From Bordetella genomosp. 12 (GTDB taxonomy: Bacteria > Pseudomonadota > Gammaproteobacteria > Burkholderiales > Burkholderiaceae_B): a stretch of DNA of 64,000 nt. The notes under the pieces are model-generated. The model had not been told where the DNA came from. It saw only the letters and a list, made by a program, of their open reading frames with translations, and made no database searches. The stretch is taken from positions 868,001-932,000 of the forward strand of contig NZ_NEVU01000002.1 of assembly GCF_002261355.1 (NCBI RefSeq), read 5' to 3'. Both the position numbers and the translations under genes were made by a program. Shown piece by piece: positions 54,855 through 63,173 of this stretch (positions within the stretch are counted from its first letter, which is position 1; every line of letters begins with the position of its first letter).

Positions 54855-55682
54855 TCAATAGCGGCCCAGGCCCACCTCCTGCAGCACCGTCGTGGCGATT
54901 TCTTCGATGGACTTGGTGGTGGTCGACAGCCAGGAGATGCCCTCGCGCCGCATCATGCGCTCGGCTTCGGCGACTTCATAGCGGCACTGTTCGAGGGTGG
55001 CGTATTGGCTATTGGGCCGGCGCTCATTGCGGACTTCGGACAGACGATCGGGCTGGATGGACAGCCCGAAGAGCTTGCTGCGGTAAGGCGCAATCGTCTT
55101 GGGCAGGGTATTGCGTTCGAAGTCGTCCGGCGTGAGGGGGAAGTTGGCCGCCTTGATGGCATATTGCATGGCCAGATAGAGGCTGGTGGGCGTTTTGCCG
55201 CAGCGCGACACGCCGACCAGGATGACGTCGGCCTGATCGAGCTGGTTGACGAATTGCCCATCGTCGTGCGCCAGGCTGAAATTGATGGCGTCGATCCGAT
55301 TACGGTATTTTTCGGAGTCCGCCGCCATGTGCGAGCGGCCGATGGAGTGGCTGGACTTCAGCCCCAGGGCCTGCTCGATATGGCTGACGAAGGTGCCGAA
55401 CAGATCCAGGAAGATGCCGTTGGCCTGCCGGACCCGTGCCAGGATTTCCGGATTGACGAGCGTGCTGAAGACGATGGGCGGCAAGCCCGTTTCGTCGGCA
55501 TTGCGGTTGATGCGGGCGGCCGTCTCGTCGGCCTTTGCCAGGGTATCGATAAAGGGTAGCCGGATGGGCTTGAAATCGACCTCCTCGAATTGCGACAGCA
55601 CCGAATGGCTGAAGGTTTCGGCGGTGATGCCGGTGCTATCGGAGACGATGTAGACAGTGCGGACTATCGGGCTTGCGGTCAT
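54855..55682 (-). CDS. ppsR: PEP synthase regulatory protein (bifunctional kinase/pyrophosphorylase)
   Basis: A 275-residue DUF299/PPSR protein that phosphorylates and dephosphorylates phosphoenolpyruvate synthase on Thr using ADP and Pi. The N-terminus IVSDSTGITAETFSHSVLSQF is characteristic; the P-loop GVSRCGKTPTSLYLA is at about 157-171 (Lys163). It is divergent from ppsA, the target, across 158 bp. The call follows from the family and the neighbour. Confidence 0.94.
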   Translation of the reverse strand: MTASPIVRTVYIVSDSTGITAETFSHSVLSQFEEVDFKPIRLPFIDTLAKADETAARINRNADETGLPPIVFSTLVNPEILARVRQANGIFLDLFGTFVSHIEQALGLKSSHSIGRSHMAADSEKYRNRIDAINFSLAHDDGQFVNQLDQADVILVGVSRCGKTPTSLYLAMQYAIKAANFPLTPDDFERNTLPKTIAPYRSKLFGLSIQPDRLSEVRNERRPNSQYATLEQCRYEVAEAERMMRREGISWLSTTTKSIEEIATTVLQEVGLGRY

Positions 55683-55729
55683 ATGTAAAAATTTCCAACC
55701 AGGGAAGGGCTAGGGACTACCCGAACGAG

Positions 55730-55735
55730 TACAAT
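55730..55735 (+). promoter_or_regulatory. Candidate -10 box of ppsA
   Basis: TACAAT, 106 bp upstream of the ppsA ATG; the inverted repeat at 55773-55810 would be in the leader. No good -35 was recognised at the right distance. Confidence 0.4.
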
Positions 55736-55772
55736 CAGACCCCTGAAAAGTCACCCCAAGGGCACCCAGGCC

Positions 55773-55810
55773 AGTTTGGTCAGCGCAGGTTTTTCTGTCC
55801 TGACCAAACT
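55773..55810 (+). promoter_or_regulatory. 11-bp inverted repeat in the ppsA leader
   Basis: AGTTTGGTCAG (55773-55783) and CTGACCAAACT (55800-55810) are exact reverse complements 16 nt apart, with a T-rich loop. It may be a regulator operator or an RNA hairpin 30 bp before the ppsA start. Confidence 0.65.
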
Positions 55811-55840
55811 CGCTTTCTTCCATTGTAAAAGGTGACTTCA

Positions 55841-58207
55841 ATGTCGTACGTTGTTAGTTTCGAGCAGCTCCGCATGACGGACGTGGACTCGGTAGGAGGT
55901 AAGAACGCATCGTTAGGTGAAATGATCAGTCAGCTGTCTGGCGCGGGCGTCCGCGTTCCGGGCGGCTTTGCCACGACTGCTCAAGCCTTTCGTGACTTCC
56001 TGACGGCTTCCGGCCTCGACAAGCGTATCGCAGAGCGCCTGTCCACGCTCAACCCTGAAGACGTACGCGAACTGGCCGTGGCCGGCGCCGAGATCCGCCA
56101 ATGGATCATCGACGCGCCGTTCTCGGCCGAGTTCGAACAAGCCATCCGCGACAGCTTCGCCAAGCTGGATGCCGATGGCAAGGGCTCGTTCGCCGTGCGT
56201 TCGTCGGCCACCGCCGAAGACTTGCCCGACGCGTCCTTCGCCGGCCAGCAGGAGACCTTCCTGAACGTCGTCGGCATCGATGACGTGCTGGACAAGATCC
56301 GCCATGTCTTTGCCTCGCTCTACAACGACCGTGCGATCTCCTATCGCGTGCACAAAGGGTATGCCCACGCGGAAGTCGCGCTGTCGGCTGGCGTGCAACG
56401 CATGGTGCGCTCGGACAAGGGCAGCGCCGGCGTGATGTTCACCATCGACACCGAATCGGGCTTTGAAGAGGTGGTGTTTATCACGTCGTCGTACGGCCTG
56501 GGCGAGACGGTGGTGCAGGGCGCGGTCAATCCGGACGAGTTCTATGTGTTCAAGCACGCGCTCGACGCCGGCCATTACCCCATCCTGAGCCGCCGTATCG
56601 GCTCCAAGCTCATCAAGATGGAATTCGATCCGGAACGCCCCGAAGGCCGTGCCGTGCGCACGGTGGACGTGCCGGTTTCCGAGCGCAACCGCTATTCGCT
56701 GACCGATGAAGAAGTCATCGAGCTGGCGCGCTATGCCGTCATCATCGAAAAGCACTACCAGCGCCCGATGGATATCGAGTGGGGCCGCGATGGCGTGGAT
56801 GGCAAGATTTACATCCTGCAAGCCCGTCCCGAGACGGTGAAGTCGCAGCAAAGCGGCAATGACGTGCAGCTGCGTTACCGCCTTAAGGCCACCGGCCATG
56901 TGCTGGCGACCGGCCGCGCCATCGGCCAGAAGATCGGCGCGGGCCCCGTGCGCATCGTTGCCGATGTCTCCGAAATGGACAAGGTCCAGCCCGGCGACGT
57001 GCTGGTGACCGACATGACCGACCCCAACTGGGAGCCGGTGATGAAGCGTGCCTCGGCCATCGTCACCAACCGCGGCGGGCGTACCTGCCACGCGGCCATC
57101 ATCGCGCGCGAATTGGGTATTCCCGCTGTGGTGGGATGTGGCGACGCGACCGACATCCTCAAGGAAGGCCAGCCAGTGACGGTGTCGTGCGCCGAGGGCG
57201 ACGAAGGCCGCATCTATGATGGCCTGATCGAGACCGAGGTCGAGGAAGTGCGCCGCGGCTCGATGCCGCCGATCGACGTCAAGATCATGATGAACGTGGG
57301 CAATCCGCAGCTCGCCTTCGACTTCGCTCAGATTCCGAACTCGGGCGTGGGTCTGGCCCGCCTGGAATTCATCATCAACAACAACATCGGCATTCACCCC
57401 AAGGCCGTGCTCGACTATCCGAACGTGGATGGCGAACTCAAGCAGGCGGTGGAGTCGGCGGCCCGGGGCCATGCCAGCCCGCGCGCCTTCTTCGTGGAAA
57501 AGCTCGCCGAAGGCGTGGCGACGATCGGCGCGGCCTTCTGGCCCAAGTCGGTGATCGTGCGTATGTCGGACTTCAAGTCCAACGAGTATCGCAAGCTGGT
57601 GGGCGGTTCGCGCTACGAGCCCGAGGAAGAGAATCCCATGCTGGGTTTCCGTGGCGCGTCGCGCTACATCGCCGAGGACTTTGCCGAGTGCTTCCGCATG
57701 GAATGCGAAGCGCTGAAGAAAGTGCGCGACGAGATGGGCCTGACCAACGTCGAGATCATGGTGCCCTTCGTGCGTACCGTGGGCCAGGCGCGCAAGGTGG
57801 TCGAGCTGCTGGCAGCCCATGGGCTCAAGCGCGGCGAGAACGGCCTGCGCCTGATCATGATGTGCGAAGTGCCGTCCAATGCCATTCTGGCCGAGCAGTT
57901 CCTGGAGCACTTCGACGGCTTCTCGATCGGCTCGAACGACATGACCCAGCTCACCCTGGGTCTGGACCGCGACTCCGGCATGGAGCTGCTGGCCGCCGAC
58001 TTCGATGAGCGCGATGATGCCGTCAAGTTCATGTTGCGCCGTGCCATCCAGGCCTGCCTGGCTGCTGACAAGTACGTCGGCATCTGCGGCCAGGGCCCCA
58101 GCGACCACCCGGATTTTGCCCAGTGGCTCAAGGATGAGGGCATTCTGTCCATGTCCCTGAACCCGGACACCGTGGTCGACACCTGGCAGCAACTGGCCAA
58201 GGGTTAA
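55841..58207 (+). CDS. ppsA: Phosphoenolpyruvate synthase
   Basis: PpsA makes PEP from pyruvate and ATP for gluconeogenesis. The 788-residue protein has an ATP-grasp N-terminal domain with [11 protein letters not shown] and [23 protein letters not shown], a central phosphohistidine domain with [21 protein letters not shown] (His417), and a C-terminal TIM barrel ending in [18 protein letters not shown] at 55841 follows AAAGGTGA; a GTG three codons earlier is less likely. PpsR, divergent, regulates the His-containing domain. Confidence 0.97.
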   Translation: MSYVVSFEQLRMTDVDSVGGKNASLGEMISQLSGAGVRVPGGFATTAQAFRDFLTASGLDKRIAERLSTLNPEDVRELAVAGAEIRQWIIDAPFSAEFEQAIRDSFAKLDADGKGSFAVRSSATAEDLPDASFAGQQETFLNVVGIDDVLDKIRHVFASLYNDRAISYRVHKGYAHAEVALSAGVQRMVRSDKGSAGVMFTIDTESGFEEVVFITSSYGLGETVVQGAVNPDEFYVFKHALDAGHYPILSRRIGSKLIKMEFDPERPEGRAVRTVDVPVSERNRYSLTDEEVIELARYAVIIEKHYQRPMDIEWGRDGVDGKIYILQARPETVKSQQSGNDVQLRYRLKATGHVLATGRAIGQKIGAGPVRIVADVSEMDKVQPGDVLVTDMTDPNWEPVMKRASAIVTNRGGRTCHAAIIARELGIPAVVGCGDATDILKEGQPVTVSCAEGDEGRIYDGLIETEVEEVRRGSMPPIDVKIMMNVGNPQLAFDFAQIPNSGVGLARLEFIINNNIGIHPKAVLDYPNVDGELKQAVESAARGHASPRAFFVEKLAEGVATIGAAFWPKSVIVRMSDFKSNEYRKLVGGSRYEPEEENPMLGFRGASRYIAEDFAECFRMECEALKKVRDEMGLTNVEIMVPFVRTVGQARKVVELLAAHGLKRGENGLRLIMMCEVPSNAILAEQFLEHFDGFSIGSNDMTQLTLGLDRDSGMELLAADFDERDDAVKFMLRRAIQACLAADKYVGICGQGPSDHPDFAQWLKDEGILSMSLNPDTVVDTWQQLAKG

Positions 58208-58231
58208 GCGGGCAGTCTGCTTTGCCGCATG

Positions 58232-58267
58232 AAAAAGGCGGCCTCTTTCGGGAGGCCGCCTTTTTTT
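58232..58267 (+). terminator. Intrinsic terminator after ppsA
   Basis: AGGCGGCCTC and GAGGCCGCCT form a strong stem with a short loop, flanked by five A and seven T, 24 bp after the ppsA stop. It resembles the purF terminator in sequence and could act on both strands, stopping the convergent amidotransferase gene as well. Confidence 0.93.
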
Positions 58268-58288
58268 GCGTCGTGGCGCCGTGCAGGG

Positions 58289-59023
58289 TCAGGCTGCGCG
58301 CGGCTCCGCGGCATAGCAGGCCACGAAGCGCGCCAGCAGGCTGCCGGCTTGCGCCGTGTCGGCGACGGCGGCGCGCAGCGCCGTGGTGTCCAGCCCCTCG
58401 CGGATGTAGCCGTCGGCGTGGTGGGCGATATGATCGCGGACGAACTCGGGCTGGAACTCGGGATGAAACTGCGTGCTGTAGACGCCCGGGCGCAACCTGA
58501 GCATCTGGTGCCCGTCCATCGGCGAGCTGGCCAGCACGACGCTGCCGGCAGGCAGAGTGATGACGCTTTGGGCATGCATCATCTGGGCCGGCAGTGTCCG
58601 GGGCAGGCCCGCCAGCAGGGGATCCTCCTGGGCGGCCGGTGTCAGCACGATCTCGTGCGTGCCGAGTTCGCGGCCGGCCGGGTTATAGCCCACCTCGCCG
58701 CCCAGGGCGTGGGCCAGCAATTGATGCCCATAGCAAATCCCGAACATGGGCAGGCCGGCGTCGGCGGCCTCGCGCAGCCAGCCGGCGCAGGCCTCGCTCC
58801 AGGCTTCACGGTCGGTCACCATGGCCGGCGAGCCGGTGATGAGCGCGGCGCGGTAGCGGGCCGGCTCCTCGGGCTGCTGGCCCTCATGGACGGCCACGAT
58901 GTGGACGTCGGACGGCGCCAGGCCGGCGGCGCGGCGTAGCATTTCGGCATAGCTGCCATGTCTGCGGGCGAGTCCGGCCTCGGGGTCGCCTGTGTGGAGA
59001 ATGAGGATGGGCATGGGCGTCAT
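58289..59023 (-). CDS. Class I glutamine amidotransferase-like protein
   Basis: A 244-residue free-standing class I amidotransferase domain, similar to the N-terminal half of GMP synthase (GuaA). Catalytic triad is intact: Cys97 in GICYGHQ, His187 and Glu189 in TQFHPEF. Such proteins are often annotated as GMP synthase-like or gamma-glutamyl hydrolase-like; the acceptor reaction is unknown. Start ATG 59023 or the in-frame ATG at 59014. It converges with ppsA across the terminator. Confidence 0.9.
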   Translation of the reverse strand: MTPMPILILHTGDPEAGLARRHGSYAEMLRRAAGLAPSDVHIVAVHEGQQPEEPARYRAALITGSPAMVTDREAWSEACAGWLREAADAGLPMFGICYGHQLLAHALGGEVGYNPAGRELGTHEIVLTPAAQEDPLLAGLPRTLPAQMMHAQSVITLPAGSVVLASSPMDGHQMLRLRPGVYSTQFHPEFQPEFVRDHIAHHADGYIREGLDTTALRAAVADTAQAGSLLARFVACYAAEPRAA

Positions 59024-59107
59024 GATGCGGGAACAAAGTCAGCGAATGATAGCTCGCCCTGGCCCGCTGTCGAGCCAGAAAGACAGGACTTGCGGGGTGG
59101 GAGTCCG

Positions 59108-59113
59108 TACAAT
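59108..59113 (+). promoter_or_regulatory. Candidate -10 box of the nfeD-like gene
   Basis: TACAAT 31 bp before the ATG at 59144, with the string TACAATCGG also found before marC. No -35 was identified. Confidence 0.4.
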
Positions 59114-59143
59114 CGGGGCTAACTCATCCCGGGGGCGATATTT

Positions 59144-59575
59144 ATGTGGATCTGGTTCGGCCTGGCGGCGGTCGCCCTTATCGGCGAGGTAGCCTCGGGC
59201 ACTTTTTATCTGTTGCTGGTGGCGCTGGGGCTGGCCGCGGCGGGATTGGCGGCCTGGGGCGGCCTGGCGCTGGAATGGCAGTTGCTGGCCTGCGCGCTCA
59301 TCGCGCTGCTGGGATTGCTGCTATTGCGCCGCCGGGGCGTCCTCAAAAAACGCGAGATCGATGCGTCGCGTAATGCCGACGTCAATCTTGATATCGGTCG
59401 GACCGTCAGCGTCGAGGACTGGTCGGCGGCGGGCGAGGCCCGGGTACAGTACCGGGGCGCGTCTTGGCAGGCCCAGTTGGCCGCGGGGCAGCCGCGGCAA
59501 TCCGGCCTGCATGTCATCACTGAAATTCGCGGCGCGGTGCTGGTTCTGGCGCCCACGTCTCATCCGGCGCCTTGA
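59144..59575 (+). CDS. NfeD-like membrane protein
   Basis: A 143-residue protein with two or three N-terminal membrane helices (about 2-70) and a C-terminal OB-fold domain (about 85-140) with DIGRTVSVEDWSAAGEARVQYRGASW. This is the short NfeD type (YbbK/YuaF class), usually encoded with an SPFH/stomatin protein, as here (30 bp apart). NfeD-like proteins work with SPFH proteins in membrane microdomains. Exact function unknown. Confidence 0.9.
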   Translation: MWIWFGLAAVALIGEVASGTFYLLLVALGLAAAGLAAWGGLALEWQLLACALIALLGLLLLRRRGVLKKREIDASRNADVNLDIGRTVSVEDWSAAGEARVQYRGASWQAQLAAGQPRQSGLHVITEIRGAVLVLAPTSHPAP

Positions 59576-59605
59576 AGCGGCGCCCGTTCATTGCTAGGGG
59601 GAATC

Positions 59606-60532
59606 ATGCTGTTTGATACATCAACCACGGTGCTGGTCGTCGTTGTCGTCCTGGCGCTGTTGATCGTGATCAAGGCGATCGCCATCGTGCCGCAGCAACA
59701 TGCCTGGGTGGTCGAGCGGCTGGGTAAGTTCGACCGCGTGCTCTCGCCGGGCCCGGGCTTCGTGATTCCCTTCATCGAGCGGGTGGCCTACAAACACTCG
59801 CTCAAGGAAATCCCGCTCGATGTTCCCAGCCAGGTCTGCATCACCCGGGACAATACGCAGTTGCAGGTCGACGGCGTGCTGTATTTCCAGGTGACCGATC
59901 CGATGCGGGCCTCCTATGGTTCGTCGAACTATATTTCGGCCATCACCCAGTTGTCGCAGACCACGCTGCGTTCGGTCATCGGCAAGCTCGAGCTCGATCG
60001 CACCTTCGAAGAGCGCGATTTCATCAATACCACCATCGTGGCGTCGCTGGATGAAGCCGCCCTGAACTGGGGCGTCAAGGTCTTGCGCTATGAGATCAAG
60101 GATCTGACGCCGCCGGCGGAAATTCTGCGCGCCATGCAGGCGCAGATCACGGCCGAGCGCGAGAAACGCGCCCTCATCGCGGCCTCCGAGGGCCGACGTC
60201 AGGAACAGATCAATATCGCCACCGGCGAGCGCGAAGCCGCCATCGCGCGGTCCGAGGGCGAGAAGCAGGCCCAGATCAATAAGGCACAGGGCGAGGCCGC
60301 CGCCGTGCTGGCCATCGCCGAGGCCACCGCCAAGGCCATCACGCAGGTGGGCGAGGCCGTGCGCCAGCCCGGCGGCATGGAGGCGGTCAACCTCAAGGTG
60401 GCCGAACGCTATGTCGAGGCTTTCGGCGAAGTCGCCAAGGAAGGCAATACGCTCATCCTGCCGTCCAATCTGTCGGATGTCGGCGGGCTGGTGGCCTCCG
60501 CGATGACCATCGTGAAGTCGACTCGTACCTGA
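59606..60532 (+). CDS. SPFH/stomatin-family protein (QmcA-like)
   Basis: A 308-residue stomatin/prohibitin homologue: N-terminal membrane helix about 7-27, then an SPFH domain (about 25-200) beginning VPQQHAWVVERLGKFDRVLSPGPGFVIPF and containing FQVTDPMRASYGSSNYISAITQLSQTTLRSVIG; a coiled-coil tail follows (about 185-260, many Glu/Ala). Partner of the NfeD-like gene just upstream. ATG at 59606 is better than TTG at 59591. In E. coli QmcA is a membrane quality-control companion of the FtsH and HflKC type; that role is inferred. Confidence 0.93.
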   Translation: MLFDTSTTVLVVVVVLALLIVIKAIAIVPQQHAWVVERLGKFDRVLSPGPGFVIPFIERVAYKHSLKEIPLDVPSQVCITRDNTQLQVDGVLYFQVTDPMRASYGSSNYISAITQLSQTTLRSVIGKLELDRTFEERDFINTTIVASLDEAALNWGVKVLRYEIKDLTPPAEILRAMQAQITAEREKRALIAASEGRRQEQINIATGEREAAIARSEGEKQAQINKAQGEAAAVLAIAEATAKAITQVGEAVRQPGGMEAVNLKVAERYVEAFGEVAKEGNTLILPSNLSDVGGLVASAMTIVKSTRT

Positions 60533-60571
60533 ATCCGTCGCGCCGGCGCCGCGCGCCACCGGTAACCTGCC

Positions 60572-61729
60572 ATGCTAGCCCCGACCACTTTGCTGCTGAT
60601 GACCGCGCTGGCGTCGCTGATCGGGCTATGCGTGCTGGGCTCGCTGTGGCGCAGCGGCATGCCGGGCATACGCGAGGCCATGAGCGGCCACGTGACCACC
60701 ATCCTGGCCATGCTGCTCATGGCCCAGCAGGGCTGGGCGCCGCCGTGGCTGGGGGTGCTGCTGGCCAATCTGCTGTATGCGCTGGGCGGCGGCCTGTTCG
60801 TCTTCGGTGTGCGGCGCTTTCTGGGGCAGGGCATTTCCTGGCCGCTCATGTCGTGGGCCTTGTGTGCCTTCGTCGCGGCCATGGTGGTCTACACCTATGT
60901 CACGCCGGATGTCGGCGCGCGCATCGTGCTGGCCTCGCTGATCTACACGGTCTTGCTCATGCTGCTGGCGTGGTCGCTGTGGCGTGCGCGCGGCGTGCGC
61001 TTTGCCTACGGGCATGTTTTCATGCTGGCGCTGGCCTGGACCGGCATCGTCGGCCATGCGACCCGGCTGGTGATCTACGCCCTGGGGCTGGATGCGGTGC
61101 CCAGCCTGCTCACGCCTACGCGGCTCAATATCGTATTTCTGTCCCTGGGGGTGGTCGTCATGCCCAGCCTGACGCTGGGTCTGATCATGATGATCCACGA
61201 CCGGATGTTGCTGGAGCGGGAGCGGGAAGCCAATACCGACTTCCTGACAGGGGTGCTGTCACGCAAAGCCTGGTCGAAGACGGCGCTGCAGATGGGCGAG
61301 CGGGCGCGCGCCGAGGGCAGGCCCATGGCCCTGCTGTTGCTGGACATCGATCATTTCAAGCAGGTCAACGACACCATGGGTCACGCCGCGGGGGACGCGG
61401 TGCTGCGGCATTTCGCCGTGGTGGCGGGTTCCATGCTGCGCCCGGGCGACGCGCTGGGGCGCCTGGGCGGCGAGGAGTTCATGGCCGCCATGCCGGATCT
61501 GAGCGTGCAAGAGGCTCAGGCGCTGGCCGCGCGCATGCTGGCGTTGCTGAACACCATGCCTTGCCAATACGGTGACAGGCAGTTGCGCTATACCTTCAGC
61601 GGCGGCGTGGCCAGTTGGGACGGCGCCGAGAGCCTGGCGCTGGCAATGGAGCGCGCCGATCGCGCGCTGTACCGCGCCAAGGCAGGCGGGCGCAGCCGCG
61701 TGGATCTGGCCTACTCCGAGGCGGCTTAA
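60572..61729 (+). CDS. Membrane-bound diguanylate cyclase
   Basis: A 385-residue protein with about six or seven N-terminal membrane helices (about 4-200) and a C-terminal GGDEF domain that makes c-di-GMP. The active site reads GGEEF (299-303), with the inhibitory I-site RPGD at 290-293 in the canonical spacing of five residues. D-x-LT-x-NR and [19 protein letters not shown] are conserved. It follows the SPFH gene by 39 bp and converges with smpB, sharing TAA bases with its stop. Confidence 0.93.
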   Translation: MLAPTTLLLMTALASLIGLCVLGSLWRSGMPGIREAMSGHVTTILAMLLMAQQGWAPPWLGVLLANLLYALGGGLFVFGVRRFLGQGISWPLMSWALCAFVAAMVVYTYVTPDVGARIVLASLIYTVLLMLLAWSLWRARGVRFAYGHVFMLALAWTGIVGHATRLVIYALGLDAVPSLLTPTRLNIVFLSLGVVVMPSLTLGLIMMIHDRMLLEREREANTDFLTGVLSRKAWSKTALQMGERARAEGRPMALLLLDIDHFKQVNDTMGHAAGDAVLRHFAVVAGSMLRPGDALGRLGGEEFMAAMPDLSVQEAQALAARMLALLNTMPCQYGDRQLRYTFSGGVASWDGAESLALAMERADRALYRAKAGGRSRVDLAYSEAA

Positions 61730-62187
61730 TCGTCGCGGCGGCGCGTGTCGTGCTTCATGACACGCTCGCGCTCGCGCTCCCAGTCTTTTTCGCGGGCGGT
61801 GTCGCGCTTGTCGTAGAGTTTTTTGCCGCGGCCCAGGGCAAAGTCCAGCTTGATGCGGCCATTTTTGTAATGCAGGTTCAAGGGCACGAGCGTGAAGCCG
61901 CGCTGCTCGACCTTGCCGATCAGTTTGTGGATCTCCTCGGCCTTGAGCAGCAGCTTGCGCGTGCGCACGGCATCGGGGTGGATGTGGGTCGAAGCCGTGG
62001 CCAGGGGGCTGACATGCATGCCGAGCAGGTAAAGTTCGCCATCGCGCACGATGACGTAACTCTCCTTGAGCTGGACGCGGCCGGCACGAATGGCCTTGAC
62101 CTCCCAGCCTTGCAGCACGATGCCGGCCTCGTAGCGGTCTTCGATGAAATAGTCGTGCGTGGCCTTGCGATTATCGATAATGCTCAT
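61726..62187 (-). CDS. smpB: SsrA-binding protein SmpB
   Basis: A 153-residue SmpB, cofactor of tmRNA in ribosome rescue. Conserved [33 protein letters not shown] and [19 protein letters not shown] define the family; the C-terminal tail is basic ([20 protein letters not shown]). Divergent from ratA across 65 bp, a conserved arrangement. Stop overlaps the 3' end of the diguanylate cyclase gene by 4 bp. Confidence 0.97.
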   Translation of the reverse strand: MSIIDNRKATHDYFIEDRYEAGIVLQGWEVKAIRAGRVQLKESYVIVRDGELYLLGMHVSPLATASTHIHPDAVRTRKLLLKAEEIHKLIGKVEQRGFTLVPLNLHYKNGRIKLDFALGRGKKLYDKRDTAREKDWERERERVMKHDTRRRDD

Positions 62188-62217
62188 AGACGCAATGAAT
62201 GGGGCGCGCGATGCCGG

Positions 62218-62223
62218 TAAAAT
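62218..62223 (+). promoter_or_regulatory. Candidate -10 box of ratA
   Basis: TAAAAT followed by CCG, 29 bp before the ratA ATG in the divergent smpB-ratA gap. No -35 was identified. Confidence 0.3.
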
Positions 62224-62252
62224 CCGATCATTCTAGCGATTTGCGATAGGCG

Positions 62253-62687
62253 ATGCACAAAGTACAACGCTCCGTCCTGGTTCCCTACAGCGCGGCCCAG
62301 ATGTTCGACCTGGTTGCCGCAGTGGAGAAGTACCCTGAATTCATGCCGTGGTGCGGCGGCACCGAGGTGCAGTCGCGCAGCGAGCACGGCATGCAGGCTT
62401 CCGTTCTGATCAGCTTTGCCGGGATGAAGCAGCGTTTTACCACGCGCAACACCCACGACTACCCTAACCGCATCGATCTGGAGCTGGTCGACGGGCCTTT
62501 TTCCAGTCTGGTGGGCCATTGGGTGTTCCAGCCGCTGGCCGAGGATGCCTGCAAAGTGCTGTTCACCCTGGAGTACGCGTTTTCCAATCGCGCGCTCGAA
62601 ATGGTCGTCGGGCCGGTATTCAACCGCATCGCGACCAGTTTCATCGAGTCGTTCACCAAGCGGGCGCAGCAGGTTTATGGCGAATGA
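62253..62687 (+). CDS. ratA: RatA-type START-like protein
   Basis: A 144-residue coenzyme Q-binding/START-like protein. MHKVQRSVLVPYSAAQMFDLVAAVEKYPEFMPWCGGTEV and VGHWVFQPLAEDACKVLFTLEYAFSNRALEMVVGP are family features. RatA was proposed as a ribosome-association toxin in E. coli, while related Coq10/YfjG proteins bind ubiquinone. Immediately downstream is rnfH, overlapping by 11 bp, as in E. coli ratAB. Confidence 0.92.
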   Translation: MHKVQRSVLVPYSAAQMFDLVAAVEKYPEFMPWCGGTEVQSRSEHGMQASVLISFAGMKQRFTTRNTHDYPNRIDLELVDGPFSSLVGHWVFQPLAEDACKVLFTLEYAFSNRALEMVVGPVFNRIATSFIESFTKRAQQVYGE

Positions 62688-63009
62688 GCTGCGCGTCACC
62701 GTCTGCCATGCGCGCGATGACGCCATCTGGCTGCGTGAACTGACGCTGCCTGCGGGTTCGACCCTGGAGGATGCGCTGACCGCCAGCGGATTCCGCCAGG
62801 CGTTTCCCGAGGTCGATCCCTGGCAGGAGGGCGTGGGCATCTATGGGCAGCGCGCCCAGGCGCACACGGTGCTTGCCCAGGGCGATCGGGTGGAGATCTA
62901 CCGGGCGCTCAGTTTCGATCCCAAAGAATCGCGCCGGCGGCGCGCCGAACATCGGCGCGCAAGGCTGAGCAAAACGGGCGCCCGCCCGCGTCCGGCAGGG
63001 CTGCTCTAG
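62677..63009 (+). CDS. rnfH: RnfH family protein
   Basis: A 110-residue ubiquitin-fold protein (RatB in the E. coli naming). LRVTVCHARDDAIWLRELTLPAGSTLEDALTASG and GVGIYGQRAQAHTVLAQGDRVEIYRALSFDPKESRRRRAE are typical. The ATG at 62677 lies inside ratA, so the pair is translationally coupled. Function is not settled. Confidence 0.9.
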   Translation: MANELRVTVCHARDDAIWLRELTLPAGSTLEDALTASGFRQAFPEVDPWQEGVGIYGQRAQAHTVLAQGDRVEIYRALSFDPKESRRRRAEHRRARLSKTGARPRPAGLL

Positions 63010-63077
63010 GCCCGGCAGGGCGCCGCCGCGCGCCCGTCCTCTCCGTGTTTCCTCCAGCCTGGCAAGTCTTGCCGGCG

Positions 63078-63100
63078 ATTTACGTTTACGTTAACGTCAT
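63078..63100. promoter_or_regulatory. LiuR-like operator ahead of acyl-CoA dehydrogenase gene
   Basis: An AT-rich segment with three phased ACGT-type steps; its core ACGTTAACGT (63088-63097) is a perfect 10-bp palindrome, preceded by TTTACGTT. It resembles the TTTACGTT/AACGTAAA-type sites recognised by MerR-family LiuR regulators of branched-chain amino acid catabolism; from memory, not a matrix scan. It lies about 75 bp before the 63174 start. Confidence 0.6.
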
Positions 63101-63173
63101 GCCAAGCCGAGGGCACCGGTCTTGCTGACTGGCGCGACCGCAGACGGATCACAACAACTTGAGGAGACAGCCG

